Shown: piece by piece, positions 1 to 7,774 of the stretch
How positions within the stretch are numbered: position 1 is the first letter of the stretch
Layout of the letters: each line of letters starts with the position of its first letter
NCBI GenBank assembly: GCA_025924515.1
Contig: JAICIE010000011.1
Location: 1-50,141, forward strand
Length of the DNA: 50,141 bases
From: Jatrophihabitans sp.
Lineage (GTDB): Bacteria; Actinomycetota; Actinomycetes; Mycobacteriales; Jatrophihabitantaceae
Direction: 5' to 3'
Made by a program: the position numbers and the translations under genes
Notes under the pieces: generated by a model
Told to the model about the DNA's origin: nothing
Seen by the model: only the letters and a program-made list of their open reading frames with translations
Databases searched by the model: none

Positions 1-1
1 C

Positions 2-172
2 CAGGTAGTTGACGTGTGGGAGTCCAGACAGGCGTACGAAACGTTCGAGGCGGAACGGCTCATGCCGGCGATGCAGAGGGTCGCGAGCGAGCACGGGATG
101 TCCGCCCCTTCGCCGGAGGAGGTCGGTGCCCCCAGCATCACCGATGTCCACGCCGTCATCCGGGGGCGTTGA
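2..172 (+). CDS. C-terminal fragment of a small ABM-like (dimeric alpha-beta barrel) protein
   Basis: The window opens inside this gene; 56 codons remain before a TGA. The fragment contains the signature VVDVWES followed eight residues later by a FEAERLMPA segment, which is typical of the roughly 100-residue proteins with an antibiotic-biosynthesis-monooxygenase-like fold that are common in actinomycetes and usually uncharacterised. The catalytic or ligand part cannot be judged because the N-terminal half lies outside. No partner gene follows it closely; the next supported gene starts about 1.1 kb downstream. The family assignment rests on one motif only. Confidence 0.6.
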   Translation, partial: QVVDVWESRQAYETFEAERLMPAMQRVASEHGMSAPSPEEVGAPSITDVHAVIRGR

Positions 173-1252
173 GTCCGTACCCGGCTGGGGGTGATCCTCG
201 GCCCGACTGTCTCGGCTGCGATGGCTGGCGTCGGCATACGGCCCCTGATCGTCGAATCCGTCACGCGCAGTTCTTAGGGCGAGACCCGCGGAAGGTGCAC
301 GCTTGCCTCACCGCAGCCACCAGGCCGAGGTCAACGCGGAGGAGTTCGCAGCGAGCCACCGGGGGACACCTGAGGACGACATGGCCGCGACCGTCCGGGG
401 TCGAGGACAGGGCGCCTGATCATGGCCGACAAGAGGTCGGCCTCAGGGCGGACGAGCAGCGCAGCGTGAAAGGCAAGGAGCACGAGGACAACGACACCGA
501 GGGTCACTTGGCGGTCCTTCGCGGCAAGACCCTTCGCACGGCACGACGAGGACGACACCGCGGGCCCGGGCTCAGCCTGAGGGTCTGACCCCACCGACGA
601 CAAACTGGGTCGCGGCGCGCAAGCGTCGCGGCCCGCCTCGTCTTCATGGGCGAACCGGCCAGACCCGCTCGTTGGTTCGAGTTCGAAGCACATAACCGAA
701 TGTGACCCGCAAGCGGCGCGCCGGCCGCGGTCCCAAGATCGCTGAGAACCCGCCCGACGCCACGCGCCGGGGGCTCGCGGACAGTGTGCGCCGTGAGGTA
801 ATCAGTGACAACGCAGCGGATCGGATCAATCGCGTCGGCGAGCGAACAGCACGGCTCAGTCCCTGAGCCCTTCTTCGAGATAGCTCCTCACGTCGTCCGT
901 TAGAGGGAAATGAATTCGGTCCGTTCTTCTGGGGAACCACGCGCGAACCAGCAAGCGTCGCGCGTCAACTCGCCAATCACATCCGCGGGTACGGGATTGA
1001 AAGGTTCTGCACCTCGCCTCGGATCGCAGACGTTTATTCCAAACGTCGAGCGGACTGATGATGCGCATTGAAGGCAATGGCGGCGATGATCTACCTTATG
1101 AGATGCTGCCTTGAAATGCTTGATTGCCGCTTCGTCACAACGAGCATGCGCCCGGCACGCTGAGCAACGAACGGCAAACAGCCGCGATATTTGACAGAGC
1201 GCCGGCTCGGCCACGATCTCTGTCGCCAGTCGCGGAGGCTAGCCTGGACACG
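173..1252. other. Gene-poor stretch with no convincing coding region
   Basis: About 1.1 kb without a supported gene. Open frames exist on both strands but are arginine- and proline-rich, lack ribosome binding sites and resemble no family. Two weak remnants deserve mention. On the minus strand around 420-510 a frame encodes one hydrophobic helix. On the minus strand between about 845 and 1000, two neighbouring frames together give a plausible acidic C-terminus (TDDVRSYLEEGLRD just before a TGA), which would fit a decayed gene with a frameshift. Third-position GC is lower here than in the real genes of the window. Confidence 0.5.
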
Positions 1253-1957
1253 ATGGTTGGAATAGGACGACGCTGCAGGCTTGTTGGTGCGATGGCGCTA
1301 GTGGGAGCTCCCCTGCTGGCAGGCTGCGCCTCTCTCCCTGGGAATGCCCACAAGGTCGCTCCCGACACTTCCCGTCGCGCAGCCAGGGTTGGTCAACGCG
1401 CCTCGAGAGAGGGCTCCACCGCATGGCGCACGGCCGTCGCTCCGCGGCCTACGGTCCAGACCTCGACCCCCAACCGCGAGCGAAGCCGCTCGGGGGCCGC
1501 CTTGATCCGCCGCGGTTGTCATCCCGGTGACCCCCGAGCCGGCGTCAACACGCCGCTACGGCTGATTGTCAAGGCTCCCTGCGTGACCGTGCACGGCGTC
1601 GTCGGTTGCATCTTCGTCGACCACGGCGACGGTGACACGCATCTCGCGCTGTCGCTCGACTCCGGACAGTCCCGGTATCTTACTCCCGGCAACCGGGTCT
1701 GGACCTGCGATGAGGACAAGAGACCACGAATGGTCATCGAAGTCATCCCGCAACACTGCACGGTCCGACCGGACAACTGCGCGGATCGAGGTCACTTCCG
1801 CAGCCCGCGTATCCCGCCAGCGGGATCCCACGTGTACATCACCGGCGCCTGGGTGCTCGACACTTCGACCAAGCACGGTGCCACCCTTTGGTCGGAAATT
1901 CATCCAGCATTCCGCATCGTCGTCGACAGAAGGAGCCGCCCCGGCCCGCCGGACTGA
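1253..1957 (+). CDS. Secreted lipoprotein with an OB-fold-like domain
   Basis: A protein of 234 residues. The ATG at 1253 is chosen because it places a classical lipoprotein signal at the start: positively charged RRCR, a hydrophobic run and the lipobox LAGC at about residues 25-28, so the mature protein should be anchored to the outer face of the membrane. A low-complexity Arg/Thr/Ser-rich linker follows, then a C-terminal domain of about 120 residues with a VTVHGVVG start, THLALSLD, VIEVIPQHC, GSHVYITGAWVLD and EIHPAF motifs. This pattern is shared by small actinobacterial proteins that look like an OB fold and end in a WxEIHP-like motif; their ligand is unknown. No operon partner is seen. 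Confidence 0.7.
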   Translation: MVGIGRRCRLVGAMALVGAPLLAGCASLPGNAHKVAPDTSRRAARVGQRASREGSTAWRTAVAPRPTVQTSTPNRERSRSGAALIRRGCHPGDPRAGVNTPLRLIVKAPCVTVHGVVGCIFVDHGDGDTHLALSLDSGQSRYLTPGNRVWTCDEDKRPRMVIEVIPQHCTVRPDNCADRGHFRSPRIPPAGSHVYITGAWVLDTSTKHGATLWSEIHPAFRIVVDRRSRPGPPD

Positions 1958-2499
1958 ACCGGGAATGGGGTGCGGTCACTGCAACCTCGATGTAAGCGAC
2001 CGTGGTACGGAGGCTGCAAAGGAGGGTTGCACCCACACAAGCGACCGGCCAGACGGCCGCGAACACGACGAAGACCCAGGACATTTTAGAAGCACTGAGC
2101 CGCATTTCGGCTTCTTTTCGCCACGTTCGTTCGGCGCGACGCGTCGGCGCGACGCAGCCGAACCTACGAGACAAGGTGGGCCGAACAATCACACGGTCCT
2201 TGCACTCTTGCGACACCGCGACATTGTCAGCCATGTACTGGACGCGTCTTATCCCACGGCTGGGCCGAAGATGCTGAGGATCTCGGCAGGCTCGTGACCG
2301 GTGCAGCCGAACCAGTGCGGCACCTTCGTGTCGAACGAAGCGACCTGCGTACGGGGGTGGCGCGTGGCCGAGCGTCAACGCGGCCAATCACGACTCGGGA
2401 TGGACCTCCGCCGCCGGCCTGATCGCGTTCTGGCAGCGTTCCTTCAAGCGGGACGTCGAGGCAGTGCCCCCGCCTGTGGGCGCTGGTCTCGATCGACGG
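1958..2499. other. Intergenic stretch, no supported gene
   Basis: About 540 bp between the lipoprotein gene and the end of the minus-strand sigma/ABC operon. The only frame with any character is on the minus strand near 1960-2090, where MSWVFVVFAA starts one hydrophobic helix, but the frame runs antisense into the lipoprotein gene and has no ribosome binding site. No terminator hairpin or repeat is obvious. Confidence 0.5.
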
Positions 2500-3099
2500 T
2501 CACAAGTCGAGCCGGTCGCGGCTGGCTCGGAGGAAGATAACGAGTCCTGCGCCCGTCGCGAGCACCCAGACGGCTGACGTGCCTGCCGAATAGCGGTCGG
2601 AGACGAGAGGAAGGATGGGAAGCCACCGAGCGAGCGGATCAAACGCGCTGAAGCCGACGATTACCAAAGCGAGTGTCGGGCCGACGAGTTCGCCGGGGGT
2701 GGGGTACGAGCGGCGAACGCATGCGGTGGCGGCCACCGCTACGGCGAGAACGCCGAGGATCTGCAGCTGCAGCCGCCAAAACGGCGCTCCAGACTGACCA
2801 ATCCGTGCGAGGACGACCGCGAGCGCGCTGAGCGCGACGGGCAATCCGATCATGCTGCCGCGAAGGAGATTGCGGACCTTCAAGCTGCACGGGGCCGCAT
2901 CGACGGCCGCGGCTGCTGGCTCGTCGAGTGACCAGGCGGACCCGGCAGCGAGGAGCGCGAGTCCGGCACCGGCGAGCCGGGTCGCCGGTGAGGTGCTCGG
3001 GACAGCAGCGCCGACACCGAGCAGAGTCGCGCCGCCTCCCGTCAGGAAAAGTACCGGCGGCCAGGGGACCCCTCGAAGCAGCGCGGCCCTGCCTCTCAT
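2500..3099 (-). CDS. Integral membrane protein, last gene of the sigma/ABC operon
   Basis: A protein of 199 residues with about five or six hydrophobic helices (roughly residues 14-34, 42-53, 82-100, 110-128, 138-155 and 172-190) and no recognisable soluble domain. The start at 3099 is taken because its ATG overlaps the TGA of the permease gene by ATGA, as at the other junctions of this operon. Position and topology suggest a second membrane subunit of the ABC-2 type exporter encoded upstream, or an accessory protein of it. It has no clear family by eye, so this role is inferred from context only. Confidence 0.7.
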   Translation of the reverse strand: MRGRAALLRGVPWPPVLFLTGGGATLLGVGAAVPSTSPATRLAGAGLALLAAGSAWSLDEPAAAAVDAAPCSLKVRNLLRGSMIGLPVALSALAVVLARIGQSGAPFWRLQLQILGVLAVAVAATACVRRSYPTPGELVGPTLALVIVGFSAFDPLARWLPILPLVSDRYSAGTSAVWVLATGAGLVIFLRASRDRLDL

Positions 3100-4010
3100 C
3101 GCGCCGCGGCCGCTGTCCGGGTGCCGTCTGGGTGCACGGTCACGGTGCGACGGAGGCCGCCGGTCACCGCCAGTCCGTAGGCGAGGAGCCCGACGATGAC
3201 GAACAGAGCGCCGACCCGCAGCAGCCGGGTTCGGGTGCCTCCGGTCGCCCCGTGAAGCAGCGCAGCGATGGTGGCGAGCCCGCACAGTGCCACCAGCCAG
3301 AGCAGATACCACCACGGGGAGCCGGTCCAACTGTCCAGGGACCGGTAACCCTTTCCGGACGTGAGGAAGACCGTGAACGGCGTGCTGAGCCGCAGCCCCG
3401 TCGCGAGCAGCCCGCCGGTGCTGTTAAGCGCAACCGCGAATCCCGCCGTCACCCAGCCGGTGACGCCGGCGACAAGCAGCACGGCGCCCCCGCGAATGCG
3501 TAGCCAGCGACCGGCCGCGACCCCTAGCAGCGGAGCTCCCAGGCATGCCAGGACGGATTCGCCGGCCAGGATGGCGAACCGGTCACCGAGGCCGAAGGTG
3601 CCGAACATCCACGGCTGCGGCGGCCACCGGTGGATGGCGATGAGCTTGACGGCCAGCCAGAGGACGCCCGCCGCAGCCGGCACGACGCAGGCGAGGCAGA
3701 GGGCGCCGGTCCGGGTGGTCGCCGCGGTCGGGACCGCGTGGAGGGCCTCCGCGGACCGTCGGGTGGAGCGGGTCAGTTGGTACGCCACCACCATCGACAC
3801 CACGCCGACCAGCAGCGCGGGAAAGAAGCCGTCTCCGCCGAGGACGTCGGAGTTCGCGTCGTTAGCAGCCGTGACTGTGGGAATGACGCACGTCGCCACG
3901 CCGGCGAGGAATAGCGGGTGGCGCGCGAACCGCCTTGCCTCGACCCCTGCGAGGACGCGCAACGTCGACCCGGGTGCGGGAACCCGCGGCCGCGTCGCCA
4001 CGGCTGTCAT
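3096..4010 (-). CDS. ABC-2 type transporter permease
   Basis: A protein of 304 residues. After a short cytoplasmic N-terminus (LRVLAGVEARRFARHPLFL, typical of ABC-2 permeases entering the first helix) it has about six transmembrane segments, the usual count for one ABC-2 half transporter. The start at 4010 is fixed by an ATGA overlap with the ATPase gene; its own TGA overlaps the next gene in the same way. It should form the membrane channel driven by the ATPase encoded immediately upstream. The substrate is unknown; such sigma-linked exporters are often tied to envelope stress or antimicrobial resistance, but no sequence feature here shows that. Confidence 0.85.
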   Translation of the reverse strand: MTAVATRPRVPAPGSTLRVLAGVEARRFARHPLFLAGVATCVIPTVTAANDANSDVLGGDGFFPALLVGVVSMVVAYQLTRSTRRSAEALHAVPTAATTRTGALCLACVVPAAAGVLWLAVKLIAIHRWPPQPWMFGTFGLGDRFAILAGESVLACLGAPLLGVAAGRWLRIRGGAVLLVAGVTGWVTAGFAVALNSTGGLLATGLRLSTPFTVFLTSGKGYRSLDSWTGSPWWYLLWLVALCGLATIAALLHGATGGTRTRLLRVGALFVIVGLLAYGLAVTGGLRRTVTVHPDGTRTAAAAR

Positions 4011-4882
4011 GCCGGCACCTCGATGGAGTCGCTGGTCGTAGCGCCGCGTAGCAGGAGATAGGCGTCCTCGAGAGTCGGGTCGACGACCTCGGCCGCGGAA
4101 GGTGCCGCCTTGCCCACGTTGCGATAGCGACCCGACCCCGTCCGCCACGACGCCTGTGCTGCCGGGTCGGGTGCGTCGGCCAACCACACCCGCCCGGTTG
4201 CGGCGGCGACGAGTTGCGCGACCCGTCCGTCAAATTGGACATGCCCGCCGGACAGGACGATGACGCGGTCGCACAGCGCCGCGACGTCTTCGGTCTGATG
4301 CGTCGCCAGAACGAGAGTCGCGGCTCGTGCGGTCTCGGCCAAAACTCTGCGCAGCGCGACCCGCTGCTCCGGGTCGAGGCCGGTCGTGGGCTCGTCGAGG
4401 ACGAGTAGGTCCGGCGCGCCGAGCAGCGCCTGTGCCAACGCGACGCGCCGGCGCTGACCGCCGGAGAGGGTGCTGATCCGTTTGGTGGCGAGCGTCGCAA
4501 GATCGACCTGTTCGAGCACGCGGCGTACCTCCGCGTGCCGAGCCGGCGCGCTGCCCCACTCCTTGAGCACCGCCATGTAATCGACGAAACGGAAGGCGCT
4601 GAAGCCGCGGGGAAAACCGAGCTCCTGCGGTAGGTAACCGAGTCGACGGCGCACCGCGGTGCGGTCCTGCGGCGTCGCCAGGTCGTGGTCCAGCAGACGC
4701 ACGACGCCTTCGTCGGCGGCGAGGACGGTCGCGAGGATGCGCAGGAGTGTCGTCTTCCCGGCGCCGTTGGGTCCCAACAGGCCGGTGATGCCCGGCGTCA
4801 GCGCCAGGTCCACGCCGTCCAGCGCGGCCGTGCCCCCGAACCGTTTGCCGACACCGATCAGTTCTACCGTGGGTCGGATCAT
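4007..4882 (-). CDS. ABC transporter ATP-binding protein
   Basis: A protein of 291 residues. Walker A GPNGAGKTT lies at about residues 37-45, the Q-loop in GYLPQELG, the signature LSGGQRRR, Walker B LLVLDEPTTGLD and the switch histidine in LATHQTED, so the ATPase should be active. The C-terminal extension of about 70 residues after the nucleotide-binding domain is as in other ABC-2 ATPases. The ATG at 4882 has a good AAGGAG ribosome binding site and also overlaps the anti-sigma stop by ATGA. It energises the permease downstream. The DEPTTGLDP form and the neighbours indicate an exporter rather than an importer. Confidence 0.92.
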   Translation of the reverse strand: MIRPTVELIGVGKRFGGTAALDGVDLALTPGITGLLGPNGAGKTTLLRILATVLAADEGVVRLLDHDLATPQDRTAVRRRLGYLPQELGFPRGFSAFRFVDYMAVLKEWGSAPARHAEVRRVLEQVDLATLATKRISTLSGGQRRRVALAQALLGAPDLLVLDEPTTGLDPEQRVALRRVLAETARAATLVLATHQTEDVAALCDRVIVLSGGHVQFDGRVAQLVAAATGRVWLADAPDPAAQASWRTGSGRYRNVGKAAPSAAEVVDPTLEDAYLLLRGATTSDSIEVPA

Positions 4883-5718
4883 GACAGTCTCCTTCGGACG
4901 CCGACATGGCGGATGCGCAGGACAAGGGCGACCAAGCCGCCCACCAGGAGAACCAGGTAAACAATCACTCCGCTGCCGGTGAGAAGCTCCACCGGTGAAC
5001 CGCGGTCGGCCGTGACGGCGACAGTGATCACCCAACCCAGCGCGACCGCGATCGCCGGCCGGGCCGGGTCGATCCAGGTGGAGGCGGCCAGCAGCACGGC
5101 GGTGAAGCCGGCGGCCGGCAGCAGCCACCGAGGCGACACCCCCGTCGGCAGGAACAAGCCGGCGGCGGCGACCAACGGCAGCGACACGACCAGCACCGCA
5201 GCGGTGCGCAGCAGCACCAAGCGCAGCTTTGGATATGGCGTCGCCGCTTCCTGTTCGAGCGCCGGATCCACCTCGACGCTGTAAGCGACGGCCACCCCGG
5301 CGACCGGGATCAGCGGGGCCACGATCAGGAACAAGGTCACCCCGGCGGCCCGGGCGTCGGCGAGGCTCGCCGCGGCCGCGAACAACACGACAAGTGCGAC
5401 AACGCTCAGCCACGCCCCGCGCAGTGCCGGCGCGCCCGCTGCCAGCATCGCGTCCGGAGCCGAGAGCCCGCCGGCGGCAAGCAGCCGCTCCGTGCGAGAC
5501 GGACGCGGGACCTCCACCGCATCCCGGATCGCCGACCAGGTGCGCTCGAAGTCGGGCAGATCCGACCCCGGGTCACTGACGGCGGCCCGGCCCACCCGGT
5601 CGCGACAAAGGGCGCACCCGACGACATGCTGTTCGACGGACGCGGCGAAGACCGGCCCGATGCGTCCCTCGACCCAGCCCACCAGCAGGGCTTCGTCGAC
5701 GTGCCAGCGTGTGGTCAC
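4879..5718 (-). CDS. Zinc-finger (zf-HC2-like) membrane anti-sigma factor
   Basis: A protein of 279 residues. The N-terminal 60 residues contain the anti-sigma zinc motif HVVGCALC (HxxxCxxC), and the rest has about six transmembrane helices in pairs. This is the architecture of membrane anti-sigma factors that hold an ECF sigma factor at the membrane. The GTG at 5718 is chosen because it overlaps the sigma TGA by GTGA; no ATG lies close by. The unusually large membrane part, compared with the single helix of many anti-sigmas, may let it sense the membrane or the adjacent transporter. It should bind the sigma factor encoded just upstream. Confidence 0.85.
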   Translation of the reverse strand: MTTRWHVDEALLVGWVEGRIGPVFAASVEQHVVGCALCRDRVGRAAVSDPGSDLPDFERTWSAIRDAVEVPRPSRTERLLAAGGLSAPDAMLAAGAPALRGAWLSVVALVVLFAAAASLADARAAGVTLFLIVAPLIPVAGVAVAYSVEVDPALEQEAATPYPKLRLVLLRTAAVLVVSLPLVAAAGLFLPTGVSPRWLLPAAGFTAVLLAASTWIDPARPAIAVALGWVITVAVTADRGSPVELLTGSGVIVYLVLLVGGLVALVLRIRHVGVRRRLS

Positions 5719-6266
5719 GATCGTCCCTCCGCGAGGCTCTGCCGCAGCCTCACCTTCGCTCGGTGGAGGCGCGTCTTGACCGTGTTCTGCGGAATGTGCA
5801 ACAGTTTCGCCGCCTCGCTCGTCGTGAGCCCGTCCAACACCGTGGCCTGCAGAACCGCCCGCATCTCCGGTGACAGCCGACCCACCGCGGGCCCCAACTC
5901 GCCGTATTCGATGTCGAGAAGCACCTGTTCCTCGACATCCGGCCCGAGCGGGCCACGCTCCGGTAGGTCTGCGAAGACCACGACGTCCCGGCGCCGGCGC
6001 AACCGGCTCACCAGCCGCCGCACCGCGATACCCCACAGCCAGGCACCGACGTCCCCGTCACCGCGAAAGGCGCCCGAGTGCTTCCATACCGCCACGAACG
6101 TGTCCTGAAGGACATCTGCCACGACCTCGGCATCGTTGCACCGCCGCGCCAGCCGCACCGCCAGCCACGGCGCATGCCGGTCGTAGAGCACTCGCATCGC
6201 GGACAGGTCACCCGCGCCCATGACGCGAAGCAGCTCCGCGTCCTCGCGAGTGTCCACCACCGTCAC
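5715..6266 (-). CDS. ECF RNA polymerase sigma factor
   Basis: A protein of 183 residues, the usual ECF length. Region 2 includes LYDRHAPWLAVRLARR and DVLQDTFVAVWKH; region 4 includes LPxxMRAVLQATVLDGLTT-like helix and the recognition helix in TVKTRLHRAKVRLRQ. There is no C-terminal extension. The GTG at 6266 is the first start; no perfect ribosome binding site precedes it, only AGAGGG about 12 bases upstream. It begins a run of five coupled genes ending with an ABC exporter, so the sigma factor probably controls that operon. A candidate ECF promoter lies directly in front of it. Confidence 0.93.
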   Translation of the reverse strand: MTVVDTREDAELLRVMGAGDLSAMRVLYDRHAPWLAVRLARRCNDAEVVADVLQDTFVAVWKHSGAFRGDGDVGAWLWGIAVRRLVSRLRRRRDVVVFADLPERGPLGPDVEEQVLLDIEYGELGPAVGRLSPEMRAVLQATVLDGLTTSEAAKLLHIPQNTVKTRLHRAKVRLRQSLAEGRS

Positions 6267-6273
6267 GCCATCA

Positions 6274-6302
6274 CTGTCGCCCTCTTGTGGCGAAAAGGTT
6301 CC
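6274..6302 (-). promoter_or_regulatory. Candidate ECF-type promoter of the sigma operon
   Basis: Read on the minus strand, GGAACC (6302-6297) is the classical ECF -35 element, followed after 17 bases by CGACAG, which resembles the CG-rich ECF -10 element (CGTC-like). If used, transcription would begin only a few bases before the GTG of the sigma gene, so the message might be nearly leaderless. This would allow autoregulation. The -10 match is imperfect. Confidence 0.35.
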
Positions 6303-6307
6303 GGCAG

Positions 6308-6783
6308 TTACCGCAACAAATGGAGGACGACCTCGACCCGACCTCCGTGCCGCTCGAAGGTCACCTGCCCGCGCACGTTCTCGTAACGGCCAGTACCACC
6401 GGTGATGGCCTCGGGGCCGTTACCGTGCTGAACCGGCAGCGCCGCGTTCTGCGTCGTGATCTGCCCGCCCCACAGCGTCACCGTCACGAGATGGAGCCCG
6501 CCCGGTCCTCCTTTGCCGACGCGGGTGGCCAGTGAGTAGCCGTCGACCGTCCCCACGACATGACCGGACAGACCTCGCAGTGTGGAGTTGAACGCCAGGT
6601 AGTCACCGAGGCTGGGTCCCTTCCTGTTGACGTCCACCAAGGTCTGCTTGGACGGTCCACCCTTTATCAGCCGGATTGTCTGCCCGGTCGTGATGCCCGG
6701 ACGAGCGGTCGCCGCGACCGCGGCCGCGCCCCCAACCCGACCCCGACGATGGCGGCGCAAATGATGATCGCGGTCCGACGCAT
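6308..6783 (-). pseudogene. Secreted allene oxide cyclase barrel-like (dirigent-type) protein, frameshifted
   Basis: The ATG at 6783 opens a clean signal peptide (MRRTAIIICAAIVGVGLGA), but its frame then turns into arginine-rich nonsense. The neighbouring frame carries a complete barrel domain of about 130 residues ending at a TAA: GQTIRLI, GDYLAFNSTLRG, GHVVGTVDG, HLVTVTLWGGQITTQ, ITGGTGRYENVRGQV. This is the pattern of actinobacterial allene oxide cyclase/dirigent-like proteins. One extra G in the G5 run (plus-strand C5 at 6729-6733) would join the two parts into a 158-residue protein. It is either a real one-base deletion or a sequencing error in a homopolymer. It stands 41 bases before the sigma gene on the same strand. 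Confidence 0.75.
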
Positions 6784-7002
6784 TTGGGCTCTCCCCACCT
6801 GCGGGCCGCCAGCACCGCACCGATTCCATCGCCGGTGGCGGCGGCGTGCAGCGAAGCGCGCGTCGATGCGTAGGACCGATCGTCCGATCCTGATCGCCCG
6901 CGACGCGGGCCTGGCGCGCTGCACCGTGGAGCGCCGTGACCGGTCGATCAAGTGAACATGCTACTTTGCCGCTCACATCTCCAGACGAGGAGAAGCGCGG
7001 CG

Positions 7003-7770
7003 GTGTCCGACGAACTGGCGGGGCGAATCGCGGTTGTCACGGGCGGCGCGCGCGGACTAGGGCTATCGATGGCGCGGGCGATCGCCGGCCAAGGAGCAGC
7101 GATCGCCTTGTTCGACGTCCTCGATGACGTGACGGCGAGCGCGGCCTCGCTCGGGGGCGACCTCGGTGTCGACAGCGAGGGATTCCTGGTCGACGTGACC
7201 TCCGATACTGACGTCGTGAGCGGGTTCCGACGGGTGCGTGAACGGCTCGGAACACCATCCATTCTGATCAATGCCGCGGGAATCACGGTGTGGAGTGACA
7301 CCATCGACACGGACTTGGCGACCTGGCAGCGCGTTATTGACGTCAATCTGACCGGGACATTTCTAACCTGCCGCGAGTTCGGTCGGGCGTGCCGGGACGC
7401 GAAACAACACGGTGACATCGTCAACGTTTCGTCGATGTCGGGTCGGGTCGTAAACGTTCCACAGCACCAGGCCTCGTACCACGCCTCGAAGGCCGGCGTC
7501 GACATGCTCACCAAGGCTTTGGCCGTCGAGTGGGCGGACGTCGACATCCGGGTCAATGCGATCGCGCCGGGCTACGTACTCTCGGACATGACGCGACAGT
7601 TCACTGAATCCGAGCCTGTGCTCGCTGAACGCTGGCGGTCGATGATTCCACTCGGGCGGATGGCCGAGCCCGCCGACCTCGACGCGCTGGTCGTATTCCT
7701 GTGCTCCCCCGGTTCGGCGTACTTGACGGGGCAGTCCATCGTCATCGACGGCGCGTACACGGCGATCTGA
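7003..7770 (+). CDS. SDR family oxidoreductase (sugar or polyol dehydrogenase type)
   Basis: A 255-residue classical short-chain dehydrogenase. The NAD(P)-binding TGGARGLG is at residues 13-20, an NAAG motif at 90-93, and the catalytic Ser146, Tyr159 and Lys163 (YxxxK) are present. An Asp in ALFDV after the second strand suggests NAD rather than NADP. The C-terminus ends in LTGQSIVIDGAYT, usual for the family. The GTG at 7003 follows a GAGGAGAAG ribosome binding site; an in-frame ATG at 6952 would add an unrelated tail. It is the first gene of a sugar operon with a kinase and aldolase, so it probably oxidises a polyol or sugar to the ketose used by the kinase. Confidence 0.88.
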   Translation: MSDELAGRIAVVTGGARGLGLSMARAIAGQGAAIALFDVLDDVTASAASLGGDLGVDSEGFLVDVTSDTDVVSGFRRVRERLGTPSILINAAGITVWSDTIDTDLATWQRVIDVNLTGTFLTCREFGRACRDAKQHGDIVNVSSMSGRVVNVPQHQASYHASKAGVDMLTKALAVEWADVDIRVNAIAPGYVLSDMTRQFTESEPVLAERWRSMIPLGRMAEPADLDALVVFLCSPGSAYLTGQSIVIDGAYTAI

Positions 7771-7774
7771 GTCG

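Noticed and set aside
16-588. A 190-codon plus-strand frame at the window start
   Set aside because: It overlaps the ABM-like C-terminus in another frame and reads as Arg/Gly/Pro-rich nonsense.
331-693. Minus-strand frame with one hydrophobic helix
   Set aside because: Only one short helix, no ribosome binding site, poor third-position bias and no recognisable family.
665-700. GGTTCGAGTTC, resembling a tRNA T-loop
   Set aside because: No 5-bp T-stem forms and no acceptor or anticodon arm can be built around it.
6936-6964. Possible promoter GTGACC, 17 bases, TGCTAC before the sugar operon
   Set aside because: Both hexamers are poor matches and a similar score is expected by chance; there is no operator or conserved context to support it.
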